Position numbers and translations under genes: made by a program. Of a stretch of 64,000 bases of DNA, positions 16,372 through 26,209 are shown one piece after another (the stretch's first letter is position 1; each line of letters opens with the position of its first letter). The stretch is from Thermococcus sp. (GTDB taxonomy: Archaea > Methanobacteriota_B > Thermococci > Thermococcales > Thermococcaceae): the NCBI RefSeq assembly GCF_027012695.1, contig NZ_JALUYR010000050.1, forward strand, positions 16,042 through 80,041, in the 5' to 3' direction. The notes beneath the pieces are model-generated. The model had not been told where the DNA came from, did no database searches, and was given only the letters and a program-made list of their open reading frames with translations.

Positions 16372-18354
16372 ATGAATAGGTGGAAGGTAGTTTTGGTTGC
16401 CCTGTTTCTTGTTGGCCTGATGGCGGGAACGACTGCGGCAGTACCCATCAAGCCGCAGACAGGGACCGTGCAGGTTGAAAAGGACTACGGGCTGTTAACA
16501 CCGGGCCTCTTCAAGAAGGTCCAGGGGATGAACTGGAATCAGGAAATAAGCACCGTTATAATGTTCGACAATCCCCAGGACAGGGACAGGGCCGTCAGGA
16601 TACTGAAGCTCCTGGGTGCGGAAGTGAAGTACACCTACGAGATCATTCCCGCGGTTGCGGTGAAGATAAAGGTAAGGGATCTCCTGGCGATTGCAGGGAT
16701 GATAGACACCGGTTTCTTTGGAAAGAGCACCCTCTCCGGCATAAAGTTCATCCAGGAGGACTACGCGATTAAGGTGGCCGTTGACACCGAGGGCCTCGAT
16801 GAGTCGGCCGCCCAGGTTATGGCCACCAACCTCTGGAACCTCGGCTACGACGGTTCCGGAATCACCATAGGTATAATAGACACTGGAATTGATGCCTCCC
16901 ACCCCGACCTGCAGGGCAAGGTCATCGGATGGAAGGACTTCGTTAACGATCGCTCAAGTCCCTACGACGACAACGGTCACGGAACCCATGTCGCCAGCAT
17001 AGCCGCCGGAACCGGAAAGGCGAGCAACGGCAAGTATAAAGGAATGGCCCCAGGTGCCAAGCTCGTTGGAATAAAGGTTCTCAGCGGGGAGGGAAGCGGC
17101 AGCGTTTCCGACATCATAGCCGGTGTTGACTGGGCGGTTCAGAACAAGGACAAGTACGGGATAAGGGTCATCAACCTCTCGCTCGGCGGCTCCCAGAGTT
17201 CGGACGGAAGCGACTCCCTCAGCCAGGCCGTTAACAGGGCCTGGGATGCTGGAATAGTCGTCTGTGTTGCCGCTGGAAACAGCGGACCCGACAAGTACAC
17301 CGTTGGCTCACCGGCAGCGGCCAGCAAGGTCATCACCGTCGGTGCCGTTGACAAGAACGACGTCATAACCGACTTCTCCAGCAGGGGACCGACCGCCGAC
17401 AACAGGCTCAAGCCCGAGGTCGTCGCTCCGGGCAACTGGATCATAGCCGCCCGCGCCAGCGGAACCAGCATGGGGCAGCCGATAAACGACTACTACACCG
17501 CGGCTCCCGGAACCTCAATGGCCACCCCGCACGTTGCGGGTATCTCCGCCCTCATCCTCCAGGCCCACCCGAGCTGGAGCCCGGACAAGGTCAAGATGGC
17601 CCTCATAGAGACCGCCGATATCGTCAAGCCCGATGAAATAGCCGACATCGCCTACGGTGCCGGCAGGGTCAACGCCTACAAGGCCGCGTACTACGATGAC
17701 CTCTCCAGGCTCACCTTCACCGGCTCGGTTGCCAGCAAGGGCCAGGAGAGCCACCAGTTCACGGTGAGCGGTGCTTCCTTTATCACGGCAACGCTCTACT
17801 GGGACAACTCCCAGAGCGACCTCGATCTGTACCTCTACGACCCGAACGGCAACCAGGTTGACTATTCCTACACCGCCTACTACGGCTTCGAAAAGGTCGG
17901 CTACTACAACCCAGCTGATGGAACCTGGACGATAAAGGTCGTCAGCTACAGCGGTTCGGCCAACTACCAGGTTGATGTGGTAAGCGACGGCTCACTCGGC
18001 CAGCCGAGTGGCGGGGACAACGGCGGTAGCGATGGAGGAAGCCAGCCCACCGTTGACGAGAAGACATTCACCGGAAGCGTCCAGTACCACGACTACAACG
18101 TCCACCAGATGGCCGTCGGCAGCGGCGCCACCAAGATCACCGGCGACCTCACCGGCAGCAGCTACGATGACCTCGACCTCTACCTCTACGACAACAACCA
18201 GAACCTGGTTGACCGTTCCGAGAACTACGGCTCGAGCGAGCACGTGGAGTACAGCAACCCCGCTCCCGGAACCTGGTACTTTGTCGTCTACGCCTACGAC
18301 ACCTACTACAACAGCGCCAGTTACCAGCTCGTTGCCAGGGTCTACTACGGATGA
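16372..18354 (+). CDS. Secreted subtilisin-like serine protease with two C-terminal PPC-type domains
   Basis: A 660-residue secreted protease. Order of parts: signal peptide (1-23, ending AGTTAA), propeptide (about 24-135), subtilase domain (about 140-430) and two beta-rich pre-peptidase C-terminal-like domains (about 445-540 and 560-660). These are joined by a Gly/Asp/Ser-rich linker at about 545-560. The catalytic triad is seen as D170 (IIDTGID), H203 (GHGTHVAS) and S382 (GTSMATPH), with oxyanion N303 (AAGNSG). The DLDLYLYD repeats in both C-terminal domains resemble Ca-binding jelly-roll units. It resembles T. kodakarensis Tk-SP, which also lies two genes from bpsA as I recall. Codon use is neighbour-like. 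Confidence 0.95.
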   Translation: MNRWKVVLVALFLVGLMAGTTAAVPIKPQTGTVQVEKDYGLLTPGLFKKVQGMNWNQEISTVIMFDNPQDRDRAVRILKLLGAEVKYTYEIIPAVAVKIKVRDLLAIAGMIDTGFFGKSTLSGIKFIQEDYAIKVAVDTEGLDESAAQVMATNLWNLGYDGSGITIGIIDTGIDASHPDLQGKVIGWKDFVNDRSSPYDDNGHGTHVASIAAGTGKASNGKYKGMAPGAKLVGIKVLSGEGSGSVSDIIAGVDWAVQNKDKYGIRVINLSLGGSQSSDGSDSLSQAVNRAWDAGIVVCVAAGNSGPDKYTVGSPAAASKVITVGAVDKNDVITDFSSRGPTADNRLKPEVVAPGNWIIAARASGTSMGQPINDYYTAAPGTSMATPHVAGISALILQAHPSWSPDKVKMALIETADIVKPDEIADIAYGAGRVNAYKAAYYDDLSRLTFTGSVASKGQESHQFTVSGASFITATLYWDNSQSDLDLYLYDPNGNQVDYSYTAYYGFEKVGYYNPADGTWTIKVVSYSGSANYQVDVVSDGSLGQPSGGDNGGSDGGSQPTVDEKTFTGSVQYHDYNVHQMAVGSGATKITGDLTGSSYDDLDLYLYDNNQNLVDRSENYGSSEHVEYSNPAPGTWYFVVYAYDTYYNSASYQLVARVYYG

Positions 18355-18364
18355 CTTTTTAACC
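18355..18364 (+). promoter_or_regulatory. TATA box or T-rich terminator after the protease
   Basis: CTTTTTAACC immediately follows the protease stop, and TTTTCTTTTCCCC follows it. The first can act as TATA box for the gene at 18395; the T tracts on this strand can also end the protease transcript. Both readings are possible in the 40-nt spacer. Confidence 0.4.
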
Positions 18365-18394
18365 CCCTTTTCTTTTCCCCCCGGGGTGGTTTGA

Positions 18395-20170
18395 ATGAAG
18401 AGGCTTCTCTCAATCGGGCTGTTTATACTGCTCATCGCGTCACCGGTTCAGGTATCGGCTAAAATCGAGCCCTACGTCTATTCCCCGACCGTTCCGGACA
18501 CGGCCTTCTCTGTTCTTGCCCTTTACAAAACCGGCGATTACTCGCGGGTTCTGGAGGGCTGCGAGTGGCTGATGGAGATAAGGACACCCTTCGACTCGTG
18601 GGGCTACGAGTACGGCGAGGAGCACGAGGCGAAGCACACAGCAATGGCAATGCTGGCCCTCATGCGCGGGGAGAACATAGCCCGGGGCAGGTATATTCAC
18701 ACCATAAACAACGCCGCCTACTGGCTGGTCTACACCCAGAATCCCGACGGCTCGTGGAATGATTACCTCGATACCGCTCTGGCGCTTATAGCCCTGAAGG
18801 AGTTCAGGAGTGGCTACATACTCGAGAACCTCACCGGCTTTGAAAAGCAGGTTGAGGAGGCCCTAAGCCGGGCTACCGGCTGGTTGATGGCTGCACAACC
18901 CAAGAACGACGAGGAAAAGATCTTCGGATACATGGCGCTTGGGAAAAAGGACGAGCTCAAAAGGATGAAGGTGGAGGGGGACCTGAGGGCCTATCGGGCC
19001 TTTGCGCTAGCATACCTTGGTGACAGGGTTGAGCTCGAGGGGAACTTCAACGATACCGTCGCGATAGCCATGGCACTCTACGCGACGGGAAACGAGAAGT
19101 ACCGCGAGGAGCTCCTCCAGAGGGAGCACTTCGGCTTCTGGGGAACGCTCCACTACCGTGTCCTCGATTTATTGAGTGTCTCCAAAATAAAGGGCTTTGA
19201 GAACCTTCGTCCGATAGCCTGCCCCTACCTCTCGAAGGTTCGCCCGACAGCGGACTGGGAGAGGGTGGTCCTGGCGGACTACTACCTGATGTGCGGCAGG
19301 AAACCCCAACTGCCCGGGAACCTCTCGAAACTGCTCCCGTGGCAGGTCGCCGAAACGGCGAGGGTGAAGGCACTCCTCGGGGAGGACTACTCGAAGGAGA
19401 TCAGCCACCTGCTCTCCACCAACAAAAACGGCGTCTGGAGAGACTTCTACAACACGGAATACGTCGTCTGGGTCTTCAGGAACCTCAACGTGAGCTACAA
19501 CTACTCCCGATCCCTGGATTACCTCTCAAGGAACCTCACCTGGATGCTCTCCACTAGAGACCCGAAGACAGGAAACCCCGTCTACTACCGCGTTCCCACC
19601 TACTACTTCGCCCACGCTGTCATTGTCTTCCGGGAGTTTGGCAGGGATCGGGAACTCAACGAAACGCTGGAGATAATTGAGGAGAGACAGTATCCGAACG
19701 GGGCCTTTCCGTATACTCAGGGCTCGATAGCGGGCATAACCTCCACGGCGAGGGTTCTCTGGGCCCTCCAGGAGGCAAACCTCACTGATATCGGGATCTA
19801 TCGGAGGGGAGTCTCTTTCCTTCGGAGGCTTCTCTACGCTGATATCCCTGAACCGAGGGTGAAAAACGGAACGGTGGTACTCGCCAACGCGACGTTTCTG
19901 CTCATTGAGAACTCGACCTACATCGGCAACTCAACCAACGGGATTCGGCCGGACGACCTCGACGGTTACGTGGTGATATACCCCGGTAGAAGTCCGCTCT
20001 CGATCGGGGCTTACGAAGTTAACGGCTTTCGCCCCGTAGAACCCTCCAGGGAAGGCGAAGGGATTGCATACATCTACATCGGTACGGGGGTCCTCTTGAT
20101 AGCCCTCGCGGCCGTCGTGGCCTGGAGAGGAAGGCGGACTAAGAAGGCGGAGAAGTCAAGGGGAAAGTAA
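18395..20170 (+). CDS. Surface-anchored protein with prenyltransferase/cyclase-like toroid repeats
   Basis: A 591-residue protein with a signal peptide (1-22), a large extracytoplasmic part and one C-terminal membrane helix (about 557-577) followed by a basic tail. Repeated motifs such as NPDGSWNDYLDTALALIALK and YPNGAFPYTQGSIAGITSTA resemble the QW-like units of terpene cyclases and alpha-2-macroglobulin thioester domains, so an alpha/alpha toroid is likely. No catalytic residues are recognised and the role is unknown. It is downstream of the secreted protease and may act at the cell surface with it. Its 3' end overlaps the convergent nucleotidyltransferase by 15 nt. Confidence 0.7.
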   Translation: MKRLLSIGLFILLIASPVQVSAKIEPYVYSPTVPDTAFSVLALYKTGDYSRVLEGCEWLMEIRTPFDSWGYEYGEEHEAKHTAMAMLALMRGENIARGRYIHTINNAAYWLVYTQNPDGSWNDYLDTALALIALKEFRSGYILENLTGFEKQVEEALSRATGWLMAAQPKNDEEKIFGYMALGKKDELKRMKVEGDLRAYRAFALAYLGDRVELEGNFNDTVAIAMALYATGNEKYREELLQREHFGFWGTLHYRVLDLLSVSKIKGFENLRPIACPYLSKVRPTADWERVVLADYYLMCGRKPQLPGNLSKLLPWQVAETARVKALLGEDYSKEISHLLSTNKNGVWRDFYNTEYVVWVFRNLNVSYNYSRSLDYLSRNLTWMLSTRDPKTGNPVYYRVPTYYFAHAVIVFREFGRDRELNETLEIIEERQYPNGAFPYTQGSIAGITSTARVLWALQEANLTDIGIYRRGVSFLRRLLYADIPEPRVKNGTVVLANATFLLIENSTYIGNSTNGIRPDDLDGYVVIYPGRSPLSIGAYEVNGFRPVEPSREGEGIAYIYIGTGVLLIALAAVVAWRGRRTKKAEKSRGK

Positions 20171-20836
20171 GCCCTGCTCCTTTCTCAGTTTTTCCACCCT
20201 TGATAGCACAAACTCAGCTAAAAACTCCTTATCAAGCTCTGTTTTCCTTCCATCAAGGTACGAGCGATAGATTTCTACCGCCTCGCCATCGCCAAGCTCT
20301 TCGAGTTTTCTAAGGACGTCCCACTTTCTGAGGCTTGAGCCGTGAAGGAAAGCCATCAGCCTGGCGGTTTCGCCCGCGAGGATATGGAGCATCTTTGGAT
20401 TTTCCGAGAAGCGCTCGAGGTTCTTTAGAATGTCATCCAGCCTTCTGGGAAGTATCTCCTCAACCCGGTATTGGGGCAGGAGCCGGACTACATCCTCACC
20501 GAGAACCACGAAGTGGTTCTCCCTGAAGTCTGCCTGGTAAACCGTCAGGAACTTGTAGGGATAGCCAAGGTTGAGGGGGTCACGGAGGTTTGAGAGCCAT
20601 TCCCATGCCATGTCGACCTCAACGGATTGTATGGATCTGGTGCACTCCTCAAGAACAGGTTGTAGTTTTGAAAGCACCTCCTCCGGCTCGATACCGTCCT
20701 CAAGAACTGCGAAGAAGTCAACGTCACTCGTTCCGGGGATGTAATCTCCTCTAACCAGGGAACCGTAGAGGATTAGGGAATAAAGGCCGGGAACCCGGCC
20801 GAGATTTTTCCTTATGCAGTCGACAAGGGCTATCAT
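20156..20836 (-). CDS. Nucleotidyltransferase-domain protein
   Basis: A 226-residue protein with the NTase motif GSLVRGDYIPGTSDVDFF (about 26-43, with the DxD metal pair) and a helical C-terminal part. The fold resembles kanamycin nucleotidyltransferase or MNT-HEPN fusions. Its substrate is unknown and it could modify a protein, tRNA or small molecule. ATG 20836 overlaps the bpsA stop (ATGA), so it is the second gene of a bpsA operon. Confidence 0.75.
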   Translation of the reverse strand: MIALVDCIRKNLGRVPGLYSLILYGSLVRGDYIPGTSDVDFFAVLEDGIEPEEVLSKLQPVLEECTRSIQSVEVDMAWEWLSNLRDPLNLGYPYKFLTVYQADFRENHFVVLGEDVVRLLPQYRVEEILPRRLDDILKNLERFSENPKMLHILAGETARLMAFLHGSSLRKWDVLRKLEELGDGEAVEIYRSYLDGRKTELDKEFLAEFVLSRVEKLRKEQGLLSP

Positions 20837-21888
20837 GTGGTCGACGCTTCCTCGTCGTTGTAGAGCTCGTCACCGACCTCTATCCTGTCCTCAAAGCCCT
20901 TCGAACCTTCGAGGGTCTGAATCCTGAACATATAGCTCTTGTACCAGTTGTAAGAGGGCTTGACCTTGACCGGAAGGAGCTTCCAGGCGCGCGTCTCCTC
21001 CTCATAACCCCAGTTAACGTACTCGTTGAAGTTCCTGATGATGTCGGTTATAACAACGCCGAACTCGTTGAGGAGCAGCTTTTGAATCTCGCGCCATTTA
21101 TCGAGAGAACTCTCGCGCCTCGTTATGCCGAAGTAACCCGCGCGTCCCGGTCCCTTGAGCGTCGCTATTCCCCTGCCGACGAAGGCCCTTATCGCTTCAA
21201 CGGTCTCGGGCGGATCGGTGATGAAGGTATCGAACTTGTGGAGGGCGTAGTCAGGAAGTGGCTCCCTCAGATCGAAGGTGAACATCTCAATGTTCTCGTA
21301 GCCAAGCTCGTCGGCGGTCTTCTCGATGAACCTGACAAGGCGCTCGTCAATATCGAGAACCGCGATCCTCTTTGGCAGGCCGGAGAGCATGAGGGCTATG
21401 CTTGTCAGGTCGTCGTCCCCGAGGACGAAGACCTCCTTGTTCTCGAGGTCTCCCCTGGTGTGCATTAAGGCAATCCTCGCGACGGTTGTCTCGGGGGTAA
21501 CGTAGGCCTGGTCGAAGTCGTGTTTCGGCTGCGGGCGGTCCTTGACGATCTCCCTGAACTGCTCGAGCAGGTCGCTGAATGCTGAAAGCTCGACGGTCCT
21601 TCCGGCACAGTGGGGGCAGGTGTAGTCCCTTCTCGCGCCGATCCCGTACTCCTCCACGAGTCTCTTCCCGCTCTCGGTCAGGACGACGTTCGGGCCATCG
21701 AAGGTCACGTAACCGAGTTCATGGAGTGCAGTTATGACGGCCACGACCAGCGGGAGGGGTTCTTCGCTGAGATCAACGATGCGCCAGACATCGCCGCTAG
21801 CGAGGATCGAACTCAGAACGTTCTCGATAGTCCTCTCGTAAACAGGAATGCTCGTCTTCTCCCTGACCCTCTCGATTATCTCCTCCAT
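20833..21888 (-). CDS. bpsA: N4-bis(aminopropyl)spermidine synthase (branched-chain polyamine synthase)
   Basis: A 351-residue enzyme, the length of T. kodakarensis BpsA. It adds aminopropyl groups from decarboxylated S-adenosylmethionine to spermidine, giving the branched polyamine needed for growth at high temperature. Residues 1-100 are a winged-helix-like domain ending in a CPHC pair (C91/C94). The catalytic GDDD loop is at 157-160 and DPPETVEA near 225. ATG 21888 follows GGAGGTG; 30 upstream in-frame codons are rejected. A TATA-like CTTAAAAAAA lies upstream on the minus strand (about 21936-21945). Confidence 0.95.
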   Translation of the reverse strand: MEEIIERVREKTSIPVYERTIENVLSSILASGDVWRIVDLSEEPLPLVVAVITALHELGYVTFDGPNVVLTESGKRLVEEYGIGARRDYTCPHCAGRTVELSAFSDLLEQFREIVKDRPQPKHDFDQAYVTPETTVARIALMHTRGDLENKEVFVLGDDDLTSIALMLSGLPKRIAVLDIDERLVRFIEKTADELGYENIEMFTFDLREPLPDYALHKFDTFITDPPETVEAIRAFVGRGIATLKGPGRAGYFGITRRESSLDKWREIQKLLLNEFGVVITDIIRNFNEYVNWGYEEETRAWKLLPVKVKPSYNWYKSYMFRIQTLEGSKGFEDRIEVGDELYNDEEASTT

Positions 21889-21961
21889 AGCAGCACCTCC
21901 AGAAGGATTTCGTTCGTGAGCGGGGTAGGTCGGGCTTTTTTTAAGGTTTTTCCCGGCGTCA

Positions 21962-21971
21962 GGTTTAATAA
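21962..21971 (+). promoter_or_regulatory. TATA box giving a leaderless PP-loop protein mRNA
   Basis: GGTTTAATAA lies 22-31 nt before ATG 21993. The spacing leaves essentially no leader and no Shine-Dalgarno is seen, so the transcript should be leaderless. Confidence 0.5.
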
Positions 21972-21992
21972 TCCTCACTCCCTCCTATCCTC

Positions 21993-22733
21993 ATGATCGG
22001 CCCGGTGAAGGATGATTTTATCAAGAGGTACCGCCTTGAGTACAACCTCGAAGCCCTTGAGGGGGTCAGGGGAGAAATTGGGGAGGAAGCCTATTCTCGC
22101 CTTAGGGATCTCGTCGAGTACCGTCTGACCGGAAAGGACTTTGATCGCTCTCCAATAGGCGTGAGAATGGTTCTCGCCTTCTCGGCCGGTTCCGATAGCA
22201 CAGCCTCCCTCAAGATCCTCAGGTGGGCTGGGTTTGATGTCGTTCCCGTTACCGCAAAACTCCCCCAGATGAAGGAGAGCGTGATCGAAAGGGCTAGAGA
22301 CGAGGGGGCGGTTTTCGTGGAGATTCCCGGTTATCTCGAGGTTATAACCGCCCAGATGGAGAAGGGAGCGCCCATATGTGGCAGATGTCACTCCATGGTT
22401 ATGAAGGCCGTCGAGGACTACGCTCGAAAAAATGGAATAAGAATCCTCGCCTCCGGTGATCTCCTGAGCTCGGGCCTGATCTCAATCTACCGCTCCGGAG
22501 ACCTCGTGACCCTCAACCTTCCGGCCTTTTTGGCTCTCGACAAGGCGGAGATAATCGAGCTCATCGGTGGGAACTACGACCTCAAATTCGGCTGCCCGCT
22601 CCTCAGGGAGGCCTTTAGAAAAGCCCCGTCGGTGAGGCGCTTCGCCATACAGAGGGTGTTGAGGGAGCTGCGGGCAAGGGCGATAACGCCCGAAATAGCC
22701 GAAGATCTGATACTCGACATTCTCTCGCCCTGA
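21993..22733 (+). CDS. PP-loop superfamily ATPase
   Basis: A 246-residue protein of the adenine-nucleotide alpha-hydrolase fold. The PP-loop is SAGSDSTASLK (about 64-74), followed by a CxxC pair in PICGRCHSMVMK (about 127-138) and LASGDLLSSGL. Relatives activate a tRNA or small molecule by adenylation, often for sulfur insertion; the CxxC would suit a sulfur or Zn role. The exact substrate is not known. It is divergent from bpsA. Confidence 0.75.
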   Translation: MIGPVKDDFIKRYRLEYNLEALEGVRGEIGEEAYSRLRDLVEYRLTGKDFDRSPIGVRMVLAFSAGSDSTASLKILRWAGFDVVPVTAKLPQMKESVIERARDEGAVFVEIPGYLEVITAQMEKGAPICGRCHSMVMKAVEDYARKNGIRILASGDLLSSGLISIYRSGDLVTLNLPAFLALDKAEIIELIGGNYDLKFGCPLLREAFRKAPSVRRFAIQRVLRELRARAITPEIAEDLILDILSP

Positions 22734-22754
22734 CTACTCACTTCTGACCCAAAA

Positions 22755-22764
22755 GGTTTAAAAT
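22755..22764 (+). promoter_or_regulatory. TATA box of the MIP18-family gene
   Basis: GGTTTAAAAT preceded by CCAAAA. The transcript start is expected near 22788, giving a leader of about 9 nt before ATG 22797 (with GGTGGTG just upstream). Confidence 0.5.
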
Positions 22765-22796
22765 TGTATTCCCCAACTCCGGCCAGGTGGTGAACA

Positions 22797-23333
22797 ATGG
22801 TCACGAAGGAAGACGTTGAAAGGGTCGTTAAGGACATCGTTGACGAGAAGTTCGTCAAATCCATAGAGGTGGATGGGAAGGGTAACGTAACGGTGACCCT
22901 CGCGAAGGACACTCCTGATTTGGACAACGTTCTCATCAGGCTCCACTCGGAGATTGGAAAGCTCGAGGGCGTCGGTTTGATAACGATAAACCGCGAGCGC
23001 GAGGAGAAAACCAGCGAGGGTGAGAACGTCGAGCTCACGAAGGAGCTCATCTTGGAGAAGCTCAAGGAGGTCATAGACCCGGAGATAGGGGTTGACGTGG
23101 TTAACCTCGGGCTCATCTATGACCTTCAGATAAGGCCCGACAACACGGTTTATGTAAAAATGACGATGACCACCCCAGGCTGCCCGATGACGATGTGGAT
23201 TCTCAGGGCTGTAGAGGACAAGATACTCGAGATCCCGGGGGTTAAGGACGCGGAGATAGAGCTCACCTTTGATCCGCCGTGGAGCCCGGACATGATAAGC
23301 CCGGAGTACAAGAAGAAACTCGGCCTCTACTGA
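22797..23333 (+). CDS. MIP18/DUF59-family Fe-S assembly protein
   Basis: A 178-residue protein. Residues about 80-178 are a MIP18 (DUF59) domain with VIDPEIGVDVVNLGLIYD and the cysteine motif TMTTPGCPMT, as in SufT and PaaD-type proteins that help insert Fe-S clusters. Residues 1-70 (VTKEDVERVVKDIVDEKFVK) look like a divergent extra copy of a similar alpha-beta unit. It could work with the Mrp/NBP35 carrier encoded at 6019. Next gene downstream is the ferredoxin. Confidence 0.85.
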   Translation: MVTKEDVERVVKDIVDEKFVKSIEVDGKGNVTVTLAKDTPDLDNVLIRLHSEIGKLEGVGLITINREREEKTSEGENVELTKELILEKLKEVIDPEIGVDVVNLGLIYDLQIRPDNTVYVKMTMTTPGCPMTMWILRAVEDKILEIPGVKDAEIELTFDPPWSPDMISPEYKKKLGLY

Positions 23334-23420
23334 TCCATCCTGCATTTCTTTGTACACCGACGCCCAGCGTCTTCCCATTTTCCCTAATTCTCGCCGTTGA
23401 GCGTTCTATTCTGCGACGAA

Positions 23421-23430
23421 AAGTTTATAT
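23421..23430 (+). promoter_or_regulatory. TATA box of the ferredoxin gene
   Basis: AAGTTTATAT with GCGACGAA as BRE, predicting a transcript start near 23455 and a leader of about 9 nt. Confidence 0.6.
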
Positions 23431-23457
23431 TCGCCGGAGTTCATCTAAACCCGGTGA

Positions 23458-23667
<210 letters not shown>

Positions 23668-23750
23668 AGCCTCCTTTTCCTTATCCCGCTACCCCTTCTC
23701 TCCGCGTCCTTTACTGTCGTGGATTGCTGAAAACAAAAACAGAAAAACTG

Positions 23751-24923
23751 TCACTCGAGCTTTAGCTCGAACCTCTTCGCCTGCTCCAGAACATATTCCC
23801 TTATCTCCCTCGCTTTAGGAAGCTCTGCAACTATCTCGCCATTCTCTATGAGAGGTTTCAGGAGCGGTTCAACCTCTGCCCCGCAGATGGGACACCTTTC
23901 GAGCTTTTTGTCCGCCGGGACGCGGTGGTAGTGACCGTTCTCGCAGCGGTAGATCTGCTTTCTTCCGCTGAGTTTTCCACGCTTCGTTAGTGGCTTTCCC
24001 TCCACCTCCACTATGTCGAGGGAGAAGTCCACCGGTTTGGCGCTCGCTATGGCAGAGCCAACTCCGAAGGCATCGGCCACGTCCACTATTTCCCTTATGC
24101 TTTCCTCGTTTAGGCCCCCCGAGACGAAGATTTTCACCCAGTCGTAGCCCCTTAAATTGAGCTCCCAGCGGACTTCCTCGATGATTTTTCGGAAGTTGCC
24201 CCTCCTGGAGCCCGGCGTGTCCAAGCGGACCGCGTCGAGCCTCCTGCCCAGGACCTCGGCGGCCACCAGCGATTCAAACTTTTCGTCGCAGAAGGTATCG
24301 ACCAGGGCGGTTCTCGGAACCTCCGGCGGCATGACCTCGTCGTAGTACTTCCAGGCCGTCACCTGGTCGCCGACGGTTATGATGAGCGCGTGTGGCATCG
24401 TTCCGACGGGCTTTTCTCCGATCATCTCGGCTCCGAGAATGCCGGAAACACCGTCGCAGCCGCCTATGAAGGCCGAGCGATCTATCATTGGAGCTATTGC
24501 TGGGTGCATGTGCCTTATCCCGAAGGAGTAGACGGGCTTGAAGTTGGCGGCCATCTTCACCCTTAGGGAAGCGGTGGCTATCCCGCTCGCCTGACTTAAC
24601 ATTCCCAACAGGGCCGTCTCGTAGATCCCGAACTCCTCGTAGAATCCTTCTATCTGGAGAACCGGCTCGTAGGGGTGGAAGATCGTCCCCTCGGCCATCG
24701 CGTAGACGTTGACGGGAAGGCCCTCGAGGAGTTTTGCGACCTCCTCTATTCCCGCTAAAACCCCCCACTTCCAGCCATGCGGCAAAGAAGTAGTCGCCAC
24801 GTCTGCGAAGACCTTCTTCCTTACCCCTTTCTCCTCGAGGATTTTCTTCGTCCTCAGGAAGTAGACGTCTGTCGTCCTTCCGGCTTTTATGTCTCCTTCG
24901 TGGGCTATGTAAAAGTCCCCCAT
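23751..24923 (-). CDS. pncB: Nicotinate phosphoribosyltransferase
   Basis: A 390-residue enzyme joining nicotinate to PRPP to give nicotinate mononucleotide for NAD salvage. It has the archaeal-type layout: DIKAGRTTDVYFLRT near the N-terminus, SFGIRHMHPAIAP, VRLDTPGSRRGNFRKI (phosphate binding) and a C-terminal metal-binding segment with CENGHYH and CPICGAE. ATG 24923 is preferred because the GTG at 24932 lies within GGTGGTGGAG. It overlaps no neighbour. Confidence 0.92.
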   Translation of the reverse strand: MGDFYIAHEGDIKAGRTTDVYFLRTKKILEEKGVRKKVFADVATTSLPHGWKWGVLAGIEEVAKLLEGLPVNVYAMAEGTIFHPYEPVLQIEGFYEEFGIYETALLGMLSQASGIATASLRVKMAANFKPVYSFGIRHMHPAIAPMIDRSAFIGGCDGVSGILGAEMIGEKPVGTMPHALIITVGDQVTAWKYYDEVMPPEVPRTALVDTFCDEKFESLVAAEVLGRRLDAVRLDTPGSRRGNFRKIIEEVRWELNLRGYDWVKIFVSGGLNEESIREIVDVADAFGVGSAIASAKPVDFSLDIVEVEGKPLTKRGKLSGRKQIYRCENGHYHRVPADKKLERCPICGAEVEPLLKPLIENGEIVAELPKAREIREYVLEQAKRFELKLE

Positions 24924-24956
24924 CTCCACCACCGGAGGGAGTTTGGAGGTGAAGGC

Positions 24957-25178
24957 TTAAGGCTTTCGCTTGAGTGAGAATGTTGCGTCGCCATCCTCAA
25001 CGTCACAGGTGTCGAAGGGCAGTGAACCGCATTCAGCGTAGACGAAGAGCACTGCCGGAACAACGGCCAGGGCCCCTATTGAGTATCTCCCGCTCCAGAG
25101 GGCGTAGACTATCATTCCAATGGCGAGGGTCATCAGACTTCCCTGGAATGCCTTTCTTCGCCTGGAATCGCACGACAT
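24957..25178 (-). CDS. Small two-helix membrane protein, unknown function
   Basis: A 73-residue protein with two hydrophobic segments (about 15-29 and 33-48), a basic N-terminus and a charged tail with a Cys pair (CGSLPFDTC). Start ATG 25178 follows GAGGGG. It sits 33 nt upstream of the nicotinate phosphoribosyltransferase on the same strand and may share its transcript. No family is recognised, and because it is small the call is moderate. Confidence 0.5.
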   Translation of the reverse strand: MSCDSRRRKAFQGSLMTLAIGMIVYALWSGRYSIGALAVVPAVLFVYAECGSLPFDTCDVEDGDATFSLKRKP

Positions 25179-25238
25179 GGTTTCCCCTCAGTCCCGGCCC
25201 CTATAAAACTCCCTGGACAGCAATGACCAGAGGATCAC

Positions 25239-26150
25239 TTACTCCAGCCGATCCGACAGGAACGGAAGATTCACCCTTTCCCCTTTTTCCCTCCGGTGGA
25301 GTTCCCTCCTGTAGGCCTCCAGTGGCCTATCCCCGATCCTCAGGTAACCGGCGAAGGTTTTGGGCCTTACCTCAAGTTCATCGAAGAACTCCTGATAGCG
25401 TTTGTCCCTCACTATGTGGTGGTCGAGTATTATCTCAGCGTTCGTCTCGCGGATTATCTCGTTCAGGTTCTTTATCCCGGTCTCCCAGCTCCCCTCGGTG
25501 CGCTTTCCGAGATATGTGGGAGGACCGCCGGTTATTAGCAGGTCGGGGTTCTTCTCGACTACCCACTCCACCGATTTCCTGTTAAGCAGTTGAATATCAC
25601 TTGCGTGGATTATCCTTTGGGAGCCATCGTCCACGAGGACCATCACGACGAAGCCGAGCTTACTCCCTTCCCTTCCGTGGGGGACAGCTGGCGAGAACTC
25701 AAGCCTAACCCCTCCGAGGTCGAAGGTTTTTCCATCGGTGAACTCAATCTTCCTTGCTATCGGTTCAGCGTTTCTCAAAAGGGCCCAGGCACGCTTCCTC
25801 TGGCTGAAGTTTATGTTCTCTTTGGGATGTTTGAGGAAGAGGAGCTTATCCTGATAAACCTCCCGCGCGTATTCCTCGCTTGAACTCTCGTAGAGGCCTT
25901 CAAAAAAGGGCATGTGGTGGTCGTAGTGGTAGTGTGATATTATCACAACGTCAGCCCTTCTCGCGTACCCCTGGAGCTTTCGCCTCATTTTCTGGAGGGT
26001 TTCAAGCTCTATTCTGGCCGGTGGGAGGCCATAGCGCTTCGGCCCGAGGGCGACGCCGGGATCTATGAGGATTTTTAGGCCGGAAGCCTCGATGAAGGTC
26101 GCTAGACTTCTAACTCCCAAACTCTCGCTCGCGATGGGAATGACGCGCAT
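25239..26150 (-). CDS. Metallo-beta-lactamase-fold hydrolase (UPF0282 family)
   Basis: A 303-residue protein with the metal-binding motif SHYHYDHH (about 91-98), HASDIQ (about 203) and a late LDHHIVRDKRYQ. This matches the archaeal UPF0282 group. The substrate is unknown. Start ATG 26150 has GGTGAT upstream. The promoter region is divergent from the C/D sRNA and the gene at 26272. Confidence 0.8.
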   Translation of the reverse strand: MRVIPIASESLGVRSLATFIEASGLKILIDPGVALGPKRYGLPPARIELETLQKMRRKLQGYARRADVVIISHYHYDHHMPFFEGLYESSSEEYAREVYQDKLLFLKHPKENINFSQRKRAWALLRNAEPIARKIEFTDGKTFDLGGVRLEFSPAVPHGREGSKLGFVVMVLVDDGSQRIIHASDIQLLNRKSVEWVVEKNPDLLITGGPPTYLGKRTEGSWETGIKNLNEIIRETNAEIILDHHIVRDKRYQEFFDELEVRPKTFAGYLRIGDRPLEAYRRELHRREKGERVNLPFLSDRLE

Positions 26151-26178
26151 TCTATCACCTGTATGAGCTGAGCCTAAA

Positions 26179-26188
26179 CCTTAATAAA
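26179..26188 (+). promoter_or_regulatory. TATA box of the C/D sRNA and the 26272 gene
   Basis: CCTTAATAAA is about 25 nt upstream of position 26210, the expected 5' end of the sRNA. The same promoter would also give the mRNA for the gene at 26272, with the sRNA as its leader. Confidence 0.5.
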
Positions 26189-26209
26189 GCCTCCCCGCTA
26201 TGATGACCA

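Noticed and set aside
25928..25944. Palindrome TGTGATA-T-TATCACA
   Set aside because: It is inside the metallo-beta-lactamase-fold gene with no promoter near; probably chance in coding sequence.
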